This document shows positions 1 to 7,364 of a DNA stretch of 64,000 bases, one piece after another. Both the position numbers and the translations under genes were made by a program. The notes under the pieces were generated by a model that was not told where the DNA came from, ran no database searches, and saw only the letters and a program-made list of their open reading frames with translations. Every line of letters starts with the position of its first letter. Position 1 is the first letter of the stretch. Source of the DNA: Peribacillus glennii (GTDB lineage Bacteria > Bacillota > Bacilli > Bacillales > DSM-1321); assembly GCF_003429105.1 (NCBI RefSeq), contig NZ_QVTD01000001.1, positions 62,001 to 126,000 of the forward strand. Direction: 5' to 3'.

Positions 1-58
1 TGGTCAGACCAAAGGCATTGCAATTATCCCTTTTTTACTTGGATTGATGGTCAGACCA
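1..58. promoter_or_regulatory. Two GntR/FadR-type operator palindromes
   Basis: The 11-bp sequence TGGTCAGACCA occurs at 1-11 and again at 48-58, each followed by AAA. TGGTC-N-GACCA is the core recognised by FadR-subfamily GntR regulators. No gene in this window starts next to it on the right, so the pair probably controls a leftward gene just outside the window. That gene and its regulator cannot be seen, so the target is inference. Confidence 0.55.
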
Positions 59-568
59 AAAGACTTATACTATCACACACCTTCCTTCTTGTTTATGTTT
101 TTATTTAAATTAAATCGCTAACTATATTGTGTATATTCTATATATAATAAATATTTTGAAAATTTAATCATATTATCTATAAAGTTTTTCTGTGTGTCAA
201 GTCAATTTAATCTCTTTTTCTTTTTTATATAGGATTTTATGGGAAATTTTAAAAATTAAATTTTTAAAGGTTATTATAAACATGTTTATAGAAATGAATG
301 TTTTATGTATTTTTTATGTATGATTAGTCACAGGCTTTCACATATCAAGATTAATTCCATTAAGTTGTCAGATTTTCTAACTAAAATAATAAATAAAAAA
401 ACTTATTGAAGGGTCCCTGCAAAATTCAAGTTAAAATATTGCATAAAAGTAGTTTTACTATCGAACAGTTGTAGACGAACTAAAAAGAGCATATTTTCAC
501 ACCCTTAAATGAATGGAAAACATGCTTTTTATCTGTTATGACTCTTGATTTCCTACATCGTATAATTA
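59..568. other. AT-rich stretch, no gene seen
   Basis: Very AT-rich sequence with stop codons in all frames. No convincing ribosome-binding site plus ORF, repeat or hairpin was recognised. Confidence 0.5.
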
Positions 569-735
569 TTACACCTGCTTTAATTTTTCTTGAAGAATAA
601 TTTCACATTTCCATTCCTCAAATCGACCCACGTTTGGCACAAATCCCTTTTGATAAATAAGAGGATTTACTTTTCGCATCTCCTCCACTATCTCTGAACT
701 TCTTCCTATAACTTTAGCTAGCCCATAACCCTCTT
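569..735 (-). pseudogene. Fragment of an unrecognised protein (C-terminal part)
   Basis: Reading leftwards from about 735 there is an open stretch of about 55 codons ending in TAA at 569-571. It contains GYGLAKVIGRSS, NPLIYQKGFVPNVG and RFEEWKCEIILQE, which look like real protein sequence rather than noise. No start codon with a ribosome-binding site precedes it and stops occur just upstream, so it looks like the tail of a decayed gene. I do not recognise the family. Confidence 0.4.
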
Positions 736-1035
736 ATGGATAGATATAGTATGTTTCATCTCAAAAAGCTGTATGATGGATTCATGGCATTGATCATTTT
801 AAATCTCCATGCTAACATAGATCCATTCGATTAACAGCTGCGATAATTTAAAAGTATTATTCCAATAAATTATTATTAATATTACATAATACTAAAAATA
901 TAAATTTTACATTTTTTTATAATCGACCTGACTGGAACACTTCCCAATAATTGCTCATTATATTTTACGTCCTATGAATAGTCCTTAATTAATTTGATTT
1001 GGGTGAATTTTGAAATTCAATGTTTTTAAATCTTT
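736..1035. other. No gene seen
   Basis: AT-rich sequence without a supported ORF. Short degraded coding-like words occur near 760-830 on the minus strand but cannot be assigned. Confidence 0.4.
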
Positions 1036-1158
1036 TTATTTCCATCTTCCTGAATCATTTCGGGATAACGAAGACATAGAATCGTTCACTGTTTGCAGTT
1101 CCTCAACTTTTCGCCGAAGCTCTTCCTCACGCCTTTTTAAGTCTTGTTCTCTCGACAC
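1036..1158 (-). CDS. 40-aa charged helical small protein
   Basis: A GTG-initiated ORF of 40 codons preceded by a strong GGAGGTGGAGGAA ribosome-binding site six bases upstream. The product begins MSREQDLKRREEELRRKVEE and is dominated by Arg, Lys and Glu in a heptad-like pattern, so its first 25 residues probably form an amphipathic or coiled-coil helix. The tail (SMSSLSRNDSGRW) is polar. There is no signal peptide or membrane segment. I do not recognise the family; small size and strong initiation signal are typical of Bacillus sporulation or regulatory micro-proteins, but that is inference. Confidence 0.5.
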   Translation of the reverse strand: MSREQDLKRREEELRRKVEELQTVNDSMSSLSRNDSGRWK

Positions 1159-1614
1159 GTTCCTCCACCTCCATATTCCAGAATTAATATATTTCCTAAT
1201 TCTATTTCAACACAGAACTGTAAATATCTCTTTTTGGAAAATATCAAATTTATTAAGCATTTCATTAAAATTAAAGACTAAATTGACCGCATTATCCAAA
1301 ACGGAGTGCTTATTCCATTAATGCCCCCTTTAGTGTAAGTACATCTTTTCACATTTAATCAAACTTAAACTTAAAACGTACAAGTTTAGCTTATCAAAAA
1401 CGTTTCATATAGTCCTTTTTCGTTGGGCACATGAAACTGGACATATTTTAAAGAATCCAGTTGCAAAAATATATTATGTCTTATAGTTTGAATACTGTAT
1501 TTTTAACTTTGGTAATGAAAATAAGCCAAAAATATGCAACACTGTATAAAAAGCTGCATAATAACGGCACTAAGGATTTTATACGTTATAGAAGTACATT
1601 AACAGAGCCTTTCT
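1159..1614. other. No gene seen
   Basis: AT-rich intergenic sequence. I found no ORF with an initiation signal and no clear hairpin. Confidence 0.4.
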
Positions 1615-2260
1615 AATTAAAAATTATAGGAAAAGTAAATGTAACGAAAGCTGCCCAAAGTCCGTAGACCGGCAAATACTTAGTAACGGCATCTTGGATG
1701 GGTGAAGGTCCGGATTTGTGATGTAGAAAACGCATATAGGAGAGCATAATCCAAACCAGATTTACCCAGATAAGTATGTTTACTCATAAAACAGCAAGTC
1801 TATTATGCGTAATCCCATAAGAAGAAAGCCTGAACACGATGGCTGACAAAGCCACACTGTCAATGATAAGCGCAAGAACAATTAAGAAAAAATTTATATA
1901 ATCTCAAATGTTCTTTTTCTCGTCAGAGTCGCTCTCGATAATGGAAAATATGGTAACGGCCAATACAACAGGGAGTATTCCGTTGAAGGCTATCAGGAAA
2001 TTGTGGTCCAAGAATGGATTTTTTCCTACCCATATAACCGTTATAAGATAGACCAAACATGTGATCATGATAAGAGGACTAAAAATTTAGCTATATATGG
2101 TGTAATATTCTTAGGAAGTTTAAGATTCAATGATACCAGGTATGCAGCCACAATAGCGAGAGCGGCAGCACCAAATAAAACGACATTACTAAAATAGAAG
2201 TAAAATAGAAGTCTTCTATATCCAAGCGACAATCTAGTAACACGGTGCTAATATAACACC
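1615..2260 (-). pseudogene. Decayed multi-span membrane protein (DUF4153-like)
   Basis: Read leftwards, stretches of hydrophobic protein sequence lie in shifting frames: FSNVVLFGAAALAIVAAYL, then after a frameshift near 2065 ITCLVYLITVIWVG, NGILPVVLAVTIFSIIESD, RLSSYGITHNRLAVL and ILIWVNLVWIMLSYMRFL, ending YGLWAAFVTFTFPIIFN and a TAG at 1615-1617. In-frame stops interrupt at least two places. The YGxTxNRLAVLxxNxL motif plus many membrane spans resembles DUF4153/DUF4173-type permease-like proteins. The upstream half of the gene is not visible. Confidence 0.5.
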
Positions 2261-2361
2261 GAGGTAGAAATGCTATTTTAAATATGTTCAATAACGCTTA
2301 AATAAAATATGTACATATTTGCTTTCATTTTACATACTAGTCATGGGGTGACTAGCTGTGT

Positions 2362-2640
2362 ATCTATCCTTAAAGATTGATGTTGATTTTGGCATTAAGA
2401 GCCTTTTTGACTTGCCAAAATTCAAGCAGCTAATGGAGTATATGAAAATGAAAATTAATAAGAGTAAATTGCAGAGGAACTAGGGGTTGACCGGCGAACA
2501 GTTGATAAATATTTAAGTGGTTTTGTCGCTAAGAGGACGAGAAAGAATTCCTCAAAAATTGATGAATAACATGAAGTAATCGCAGCCCTTCTATCAGAGG
2601 ATTCCAAGATTGATACGCCTTGAATTAAGCGCTACGATTA
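2362..2640 (+). pseudogene. IS21-family transposase (istA) N-terminal remnant
   Basis: Rightward frames give LKIDVDFGIKSLFDLPKFKQ and LMEYMKMKIN, then after a frameshift AEELGVDRRTVDKYLSGF, VAKRTRKNSSKIDE, a stop, and HEVIAALLSEDSKID before the sequence degenerates. A Lys-Ile-Asp-rich start followed by a helix-turn-helix with DRRTVxKYL is typical of the N-terminus of IS21 IstA. Frameshift, in-frame stops and the missing DDE domain show it is dead. It abuts the broken xylulokinase fragment on its right. Confidence 0.5.
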
Positions 2641-2694
2641 AAATATTGATCCTGTAGATGGAAGCCCCTAAAAAGCCGGAACTATGATTATTAT

Positions 2695-3100
2695 ATTGTA
2701 AGGAGTACGCTCACCTTCCAAAATTGGCAAATAGATAAGACCCTTACTTCCTCTTTCCACTTGAGAAGCTTGCTCATTAATTCGTCATACGATAACCCTT
2801 TATTCATTCCCACCTTGAACCAACGCAGCGATTCACCTGCCGACAAAGTTAAACCCTAACATACCACATGTCTGAAAGAGCATGACGAAAATATGTAATG
2901 TCGCATTCTGTTCCATGGATTGTTTGTATGAAGGGGTGATCCATACAGGAAATTACCACACCATATGTCCCGATTGTAAACAAGGCGTTGGCTTTCACTA
3001 GCACTCCCTTTCCAACTGCAGCTCCTGCTAGCACAAGTGTAACTTGCAAAAGGCCCGTGCTTCTTTTCTCATGCAATTCATAAAGCCCGAAACAGGTTTG
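2695..3100 (-). pseudogene. xylB: Xylulokinase (FGGY family) fragment
   Basis: Leftward translation shows TGLLQVTLVLAGAAVGKGV, FTIGTYGVVISCMDHP, then after a stop SAGESLRWFK, and in a third frame GLIYLPILEGERTPYN. These correspond in order to the central FGGY-kinase motifs of XylB (GTPVVAGxxD, TIGTSGVV, GxSLRWFR, GLxFLPYLxGERTP). The fragment has stops and frameshifts, lacks the N-terminal sugar-binding half, and ends abruptly at about 2695, next to the IS21 remnant, which may have interrupted it. Confidence 0.6.
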
Positions 3101-3128
3101 ACCCCATTATCAGGCTTTAAGAGATGAA

Positions 3129-3239
3129 TTAATAAACGCCTCCACAAAATCCTGCGCAGCCAATAATCACCAATAATACGAAGATTACAAGGATAAAAGC
3201 AAATTGGCCGCCGTAGCCACCGCCAGTGTACTCACCCAT
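3129..3239 (-). CDS. YjcZ family sporulation protein (36 aa)
   Basis: A 36-residue ORF with an AAAGGAGG ribosome-binding site eight bases before ATG. The product has a short Gly/Tyr-rich head (MGEYTGGGYGG), one hydrophobic segment (FAFILVIFVLLVIIGC) and a CGGVY tail, the standard layout of YjcZ/YrbA-like small sporulation proteins of Bacillus. It likely sits in a membrane of the forespore or spore; the molecular role of the family is unknown. A second family member lies at 5982-6137, and the xylB remnant follows immediately downstream. Confidence 0.85.
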   Translation of the reverse strand: MGEYTGGGYGGQFAFILVIFVLLVIIGCAGFCGGVY

Positions 3240-3468
3240 ATAGTTAGCCTCCTTTGTGTGTTAGTGGAAAAGCTATCTTACAATTTCTATAGTATGTACA
3301 AACCCTGTAATGGACAGGGTAAAGAGTTTGTCCTAATGAAAATGTGTCTTTTCATCAATTGAATAAAAGTCTTTTAAAAAGGCTGTCACTTTGATAGCTT
3401 GTACATATTATAAATTAAGCCGAAGCCAACCAGCATATTCGTCATTATTCTCCTTTCCGAAATGGCAA

Positions 3469-3514
3469 AAAAGAAGCCTGATAATTAGGAATCCCTGATT
3501 AATGGGCTTCTTTT
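3469..3514. terminator. Hairpin terminator, likely bidirectional
   Basis: Perfect 10-bp arms AAAAGAAGCC (3469-3478) and GGCTTCTTTT (3505-3514) with A and T runs at either end, so it could stop transcription in both directions. No adjacent intact gene clearly uses it. Confidence 0.55.
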
Positions 3515-3842
3515 GGCAAGCTTATAAAAACTTTATATGGCCGTATCTGGGTTAAAAAGCTAAATCTTTCTAGAGCAAGAAACTATGCTGGAAATTGGAT
3601 TGAAAGCATTGGATCAACTAAAGCAGTATATCAAGCAAGGAAGCAACTGAGGAACAACTATGTAAAACTGGCCTATTCCATCTTATACAATCAATTGCAA
3701 GTGCAACGCAGAAAATTTCTCCCTGAAGATGTGTTTTACAAATAGTTAGAGGAATAACAAGTCCTGGAGGTAGAACTAGTGGTAAAAATTTATGATGCAC
3801 TTAAACCCATAAGAAAACAACAACAAATTATCAATAACGCAT
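3515..3842. other. Intergenic, possible unidentified coding debris
   Basis: The plus strand has protein-like words in different frames (ALDQLKQYIKQG, VKLAYSILYNQLQVQRRKFL, VKIYDALKPIRKQQQ) separated by stops. This suggests an old gene remnant, but I cannot name a family. Confidence 0.3.
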
Positions 3843-3974
3843 TTAAACCGCCCGCAATCCGTTGAACAAGTCACCAAAACCGACTGATACACCTTGTTGT
3901 AATTCCTTTGCCTTCTTTTCCATACTCTTAAGTTTTTTGTTTAACTCCTTAAACCCCTTTAACTTAACAGCCAC
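3843..3974 (-). CDS. 43-aa protein resembling the start of a phage/plasmid-type protein
   Basis: GTG start with GGAGG six bases upstream. The product begins AVKLKGFKELNKKLKSMEKK and continues AKELQQGVSVGFGDLFN before stopping. The order (KGFxxLxKKL, charged helix, KAKEL, VxFxDLF) matches the N-terminus, as I remember it, of short Bacillus phage-related proteins that are usually about 100 residues, so this copy is probably truncated. Whether it is still translated is unknown. Confidence 0.45.
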   Translation of the reverse strand: MAVKLKGFKELNKKLKSMEKKAKELQQGVSVGFGDLFNGLRAV

Positions 3975-4204
3975 ACTACCGCCTCCTTGTTTATCAGTAA
4001 AACAAGTTGAGACAGGATGAAATTCTATATGTACTTAATCCTATTTAATATAAAAAGTTTAGGTGATTTTGTATTTATTTGTTTAAATTGTCAAATAAAA
4101 CAAACAAAGCAAAAGTGCGTCAAGGACATTTACCTATACACCTTATATAAAATAAACATATCCCTATAGAGAAAGATACTATAGAAAAACAAGGGAGGCC
4201 CATT

Positions 4205-4471
4205 TTGAATCCATATATTTATGTAAATCAAGATGACTACAGACTGCCTTTTGGCGGATTTGGACGGTCCGGTGGTTTCGACGGATTTGGCGGACCATTA
4301 TTAGGAGGCTTAGCAGGAGGCTTGTTAGGAGGCCTTGCAGCTGGTGCGTTGTTTGGTGGGTACGGCGGCTATGGAGGGTACGGTGGTTTTGGGGGTTATG
4401 GCGGCTATGGAGGGTACGGTGGTTTTGGGGGTTATGGCGGCTATGGCGGTGGAGGTTATCCTTTTTATTAA
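4205..4471 (+). CDS. Gly/Tyr-rich low-complexity protein, spore-coat-like
   Basis: TTG start six bases after GGGAGG gives 88 residues. The N-terminus (MNPYIYVNQDDYRLPFGG) is followed by a Gly/Leu-rich stretch (LLGGLAGGLLGGLAAGALFGG, about residues 32-51) and then repeats of GGYGGYGGFGGYG to the end. No signal peptide is evident. Composition resembles Gly/Tyr-rich coat and inter-coat proteins of Bacillus spores, where Tyr can be cross-linked, but no named family was recognised. Codon use in the repeat is near identical between units, indicating recent tandem duplication. A terminator lies about 120 bp downstream. Confidence 0.6.
   Translation: MNPYIYVNQDDYRLPFGGFGRSGGFDGFGGPLLGGLAGGLLGGLAAGALFGGYGGYGGYGGFGGYGGYGGYGGFGGYGGYGGGGYPFY
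4367..4449 (+). repeat. 36-bp in-frame tandem repeat
   Basis: A 36-bp unit beginning GGCTATGGAGGGTACGG at 4367 repeats at 4403 and partly at 4439. Being a multiple of three, it encodes a 12-residue Gly-Tyr-Gly-Gly-Phe unit and can expand or contract without frameshift. Confidence 0.8.
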
Positions 4472-4591
4472 CTTAAGCCTTTAAAGAAAAAACACCTACC
4501 GTTAGGCACACGCTTAGTAAATACACATTAATTTTAGGAAACACTGGAATAATAGAACTCACCGTAATAATGTGAAAGGTATGTATGGTTT

Positions 4592-4639
4592 GGGCGCTTA
4601 TAGAACGAAGGTATTATTCATTCGTTTTGCGCCCTTTTT
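4592..4639 (+). terminator. Rho-independent terminator
   Basis: GGGCGC (4592-4597) pairs with GCGCCC (4629-4634), with AACGAA/TTCGTT as an inner pairing, followed by TTTTT. It probably ends the transcript of the Gly/Tyr-rich gene. Confidence 0.65.
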
Positions 4640-4739
4640 ATAATCCAATACCTTAACAACAGACTTTAACACCAGGATGCTCTTCGTTCATACCTTTTCA
4701 CACGAACAGGAAAAAGCTCTTTTACCCGATAAAGGGTAA

Positions 4740-5041
4740 TTAAAGCAACCCCTTGTCTATAAAAAGCGTTCGTAATGCATCATTTACTATCTGGATTTTA
4801 CACCTCGGCCACCATTTTTTGCTAATTGATCAAGTATTTTTACAACTTCTTTCTGCAGATAAATACCTGTCAAAATAGTTTCATTTTCCTTCTTCTTTAG
4901 ATTGCCTTTAACGAGATTATACAAGTAATCCCCTGATTCTCCTGCTTTAATAGTGGTTTTGGGCGTTTCATTAACAGATTCGTTAACATTAACATTAGCA
5001 ATATGACCAAAATTAGCTAAGTTTCGGTTCTTCCTGGCCAA
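4740..5041 (-). pseudogene. Plasmid-type ParB/RHH partner of parA, frameshifted at 3' end
   Basis: TTG start eight bases after GGAGGT, immediately downstream of parA. The intact reading frame gives 84 residues: an acidic/Asn-rich head, then LTGIYLQKEVVKILDQLAK and GGRGVKSR, where it stops at 4787. In the next frame the sequence continues VNDALRTLFIDKGLL to a TAA at 4740. The combined tail matches the ribbon-helix-helix type C-terminus of small plasmid partition proteins, so a single-base frameshift near 4787 has truncated it. It forms a parA-parB-like pair. Confidence 0.55.
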
Positions 5042-5056
5042 TCCGTTCGACCTCCT

Positions 5057-5785
5057 TCAGTAATTCAAAATAACTTTTACTAATGGGTTTTTAAAGTCAG
5101 TTAGTGTAGCTGGCTTTCTATCATAAGCAACGCTTGCCGCGAATCTGACAGAACGTAGAATAACCGTTTCAAACATATGTATTCCATTTTCAAAACAATA
5201 TTTTCTGCACTGCTGCAGCACCTCATCGTGAAGTGTTGTTCTCTGGTACACCAGGGCAGCAACTACCCCTGTAATCTGTAATTTTGGATTGTGCTGCTCT
5301 TTAAAATTATGTATAGCATTAAGTATTTTTTTTAAGGATCTCATATTGTAGCCTTCTGGTTGGAAAGGTATCAATACACTTTTGGCATATGAAAGAACAT
5401 TCCCTTGGACTAAACCTAAGTTAGGCGGGCTGTCTATAAGCACATAATCGTATTCTTATCCAGGATCCCCATCACTTTTTTCAGTATTTTAAATGGATCC
5501 GGATATTCTTCGCTGTGTGTTAAAACGTCAAATTCCAAAAAATTCATATCGTCATTCCCCGGTAAAACATCAATATTCGGGTGGATCCAAGTCGTCAACT
5601 AAAACATTATATAAAGTCTGTTCAACTGAGTCAGGATTGTTACCTAATGAAACCAGCACATTACCTTGATTGTCCGTGTCGATTATCAAAACTTTTTTGT
5701 TAAGACTTAAAGCTCCAGCCAGGTTTGTCGTAATGCTTGTTTTTAATACCCCGCCCTTATTTGTGGGAATAGCTATAATCTGCAT
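5057..5785 (-). pseudogene. parA: ParA-family partition ATPase, broken
   Basis: N-terminal frame (5570-5785) reads MQIIAIPTNKGGVLKTSITT; the deviant Walker A of ParA should be KGGVGKTS, and the second invariant Gly is Leu here. A frameshift near 5575 leads to VLPGNDDMNFLEFDVL, a second near 5450 to VLIDSPPNLG (Walker A' / switch region), and the last frame runs QPEGYNMRSLKKIL, ITGVVAALVYQRTTLH to a stop at 5057. Two frameshifts plus the Walker A change make it non-functional. This plasmid-type ATPase suggests an integrated or decayed plasmid. Confidence 0.75.
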
Positions 5786-5952
5786 AATATCCCCCTTAAT
5801 TCTGCACGGATAATCACTCTATCGGCATCCTAATAAAATACGCTGGTATTAAAATATTTTAGACAAGCTTCCTACATCAGGAGGACTTTTTTTTACGTAA
5901 ACACAGAGTTTTGTATGGAGCGCAAAATGAAGTTGCCACTTTACCGTAATAA

Positions 5953-5978
5953 AAAAAGCCTCTAAAGGAGGCTTTTTC
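5953..5978 (-). terminator. Rho-independent terminator of the second YjcZ gene
   Basis: AAAAAGCCTC (5953-5962) and GAGGCTTTTT (5968-5977) form a tight hairpin with a T run in the leftward direction. It begins only four bases after the YjcZ stop codon. Confidence 0.8.
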
Positions 5979-5981
5979 TTT

Positions 5982-6137
5982 TTAACAGTAGGCTCCGTAT
6001 CCGTATGCTGGGCCGACTGGAGCAAACCCTCGATAACCGCCACAGAAACATGCTCCTATTATAACTAAAAGCACGAACAGTACAATTATCAATGCTAAAC
6101 CATTACCATATCCTACTGGCGCTACACCATCTGTCAT
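5982..6137 (-). CDS. YjcZ family sporulation protein (51 aa)
   Basis: ATG eight bases after GGAGG. The protein has a short head (MTDGVAPVGYGNG), a hydrophobic helix (LALIIVLFVLLVIIGACFCGG) and a Tyr/Gly/Pro tail (YRGFAPVGPAYGYGAYC). It belongs to the YjcZ sporulation family, like the 36-residue gene at 3129. A longer reading frame exists upstream but lacks its own ribosome-binding site. A terminator follows directly. The family is made in sporulating cells; function unknown. Confidence 0.85.
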   Translation of the reverse strand: MTDGVAPVGYGNGLALIIVLFVLLVIIGACFCGGYRGFAPVGPAYGYGAYC

Positions 6138-6328
6138 AGAACCACCTCCCATTATGTTATTGAAAAGGCATTTATACGGGTTACTGCATATTATGTTGAT
6201 GATAACTAAAGGATACAAATACCTACCAGCTTTTTAAAATGTTTATCCTTACTGGGTAATTACCTATCCCATCCTATTTATGGACACATATACTACTTCT
6301 GCAAGTTCGAATGAGAAGGAAGTGCAGA

Positions 6329-6385
6329 ATGGATAGACATTTTTTTGGTGGTTACACAGGAATGATGGGGTATGGGTATCAATAA
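6329..6385 (+). CDS. Possible 18-aa Gly/Tyr-rich peptide
   Basis: ATG preceded by GAAGGAAGTG encodes MDRHFFGGYTGMMGYGYQ. The composition resembles small Bacillus sporulation peptides. Length alone gives no statistical support, so this is a candidate only. Confidence 0.3.
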   Translation: MDRHFFGGYTGMMGYGYQ

Positions 6386-6466
6386 TCTCGTAAGGTTTGA
6401 CTTTTTAATAATAGTAACCATTAATAGAGCCTATAAGGAGGAGAGATTCATTTTAAAAATCTCTCC

Positions 6467-6988
6467 TTAAGGATTATTTTTCTCTTCATCCTTCCGCCAA
6501 AAAAGGTCGTCTGATGATTTATCTTTGAATTCGTCCTTCCAAAGCAGCAAAACCGCTTTTCCGTCAGAAGGGGTGCCGCTTGGGTAATACATCGGAAAGA
6601 TGGACCAGAAAAGGGCAATAAATGAAAAATAAACAAACTGATACCACCAAACGCTGGGTTCCAGCACTCTTATATAAATAAGGATATTGACAACACCGAT
6701 ACTTACCGCGTTAAAAATCGCCCCGCCAAGAAAAATAAAAGTGTCGCTAACCCTGCTATTAAACTTAATCTTCTTAAATTCACAGCCGCCTGCCCAAAAG
6801 TAATACTGGCGAATTTCGAATTTCCAAAAACTGAAAAGCTTTTTGCCATGCCCAATTACTACCTTCTTCTCTGTTCCTCCAAAAATGGCGACAAAAAACA
6901 AATGGCCCGATAAATGAATAATCGTGACAACCGGATAAATCAAGAAAAACGCGAGAAAAAATTTCCAAAAGTCATTAAACCCAAACAT
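6467..6988 (-). CDS. Membrane M50-like protein without the catalytic Glu
   Basis: Start chosen at ATG 6988 because GGAGGT lies six bases upstream; the frame extends to 7255, but that part is low-hydrophobicity, Pro/Lys-rich, and would start next to the terminator at 7254-7281. The 173-residue product has about four membrane spans. It shows VTIIHLSGHLFFVAIFGG, GGAIFNAVSIG and FPMYYPSGTPSDGKAV, which line up with the HExxH, GP-x-N and NxxPxxPxDG motifs of site-2-protease-like M50 families. The first motif reads HLSGH, so the metal-activating Glu is Leu while both His and the Asp-Gly remain. It may be a pseudoprotease or a divergent transporter-like protein. Confidence 0.5.
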   Translation of the reverse strand: MFGFNDFWKFFLAFFLIYPVVTIIHLSGHLFFVAIFGGTEKKVVIGHGKKLFSFWKFEIRQYYFWAGGCEFKKIKFNSRVSDTFIFLGGAIFNAVSIGVVNILIYIRVLEPSVWWYQFVYFSFIALFWSIFPMYYPSGTPSDGKAVLLLWKDEFKDKSSDDLFWRKDEEKNNP

Positions 6989-7253
6989 GCAAGTACCTCC
7001 TAGCTGAAGGCTTTCAGCCCACGGTTTCATATCTACCCGGTGCACATTGATATAACCTAGAATTTTTTTCTTTTTAGGTAAACCCATTCCATCTGTGGAA
7101 TTCTGCCCATTTGCGCCTGGATTCGTCTTAGAGCAAGGCAAACTCAGCCGAATTGTTCCCGGATCCAGCCAAACAGCATATGAATACAGCGAAATGCCAG
7201 ATGAAATCTGAATAACTATGAAGATAGTTAATAAAAGCAGCATTTTTTCACAC

Positions 7254-7281
7254 AAAAAACCTTAACGGATAACCGTTAAGG
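7254..7281 (-). terminator. Rho-independent terminator of sugar cluster 1
   Basis: CCTTAACGG (7260-7268) and CCGTTAAGG (7273-7281) form a perfect stem, followed leftwards by TTTTTT. It lies about 85 bp after the stop of the MFS gene and ends the leftward operon. Confidence 0.85.
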
Positions 7282-7364
7282 TAAGCTTTGTTCACTATTA
7301 AGTTATTACGGAATCTTCCTGGAGGTCCTAACTTAGCGTTCTATAAATATAGTTACTGAGATTC

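Noticed and set aside
1010..1321. 103-codon rightward ORF
   Set aside because: No ribosome-binding site, Phe/Ser-rich shadow composition, and it lies antisense to the better supported 40-codon ORF.
2003..2197. 64-codon rightward ORF
   Set aside because: Antisense to the decayed membrane-protein gene, whose hydrophobic segments are clearly on the other strand.
2849..3076. 75-codon ORF as an intact gene
   Set aside because: It is one frame of the broken xylulokinase; homologous sequence continues in other frames on its left.
4367..4449. CRISPR-like repeat
   Set aside because: The 36-bp units are directly adjacent, in frame, without spacers, and encode Gly/Tyr repeats.
6989..7255. N-terminal extension of the M50-like protein (total 262 aa)
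   Set aside because: The extension starts beside the operon terminator, has no ribosome-binding site and unlikely composition, while a good GGAGGT site precedes ATG 6988.
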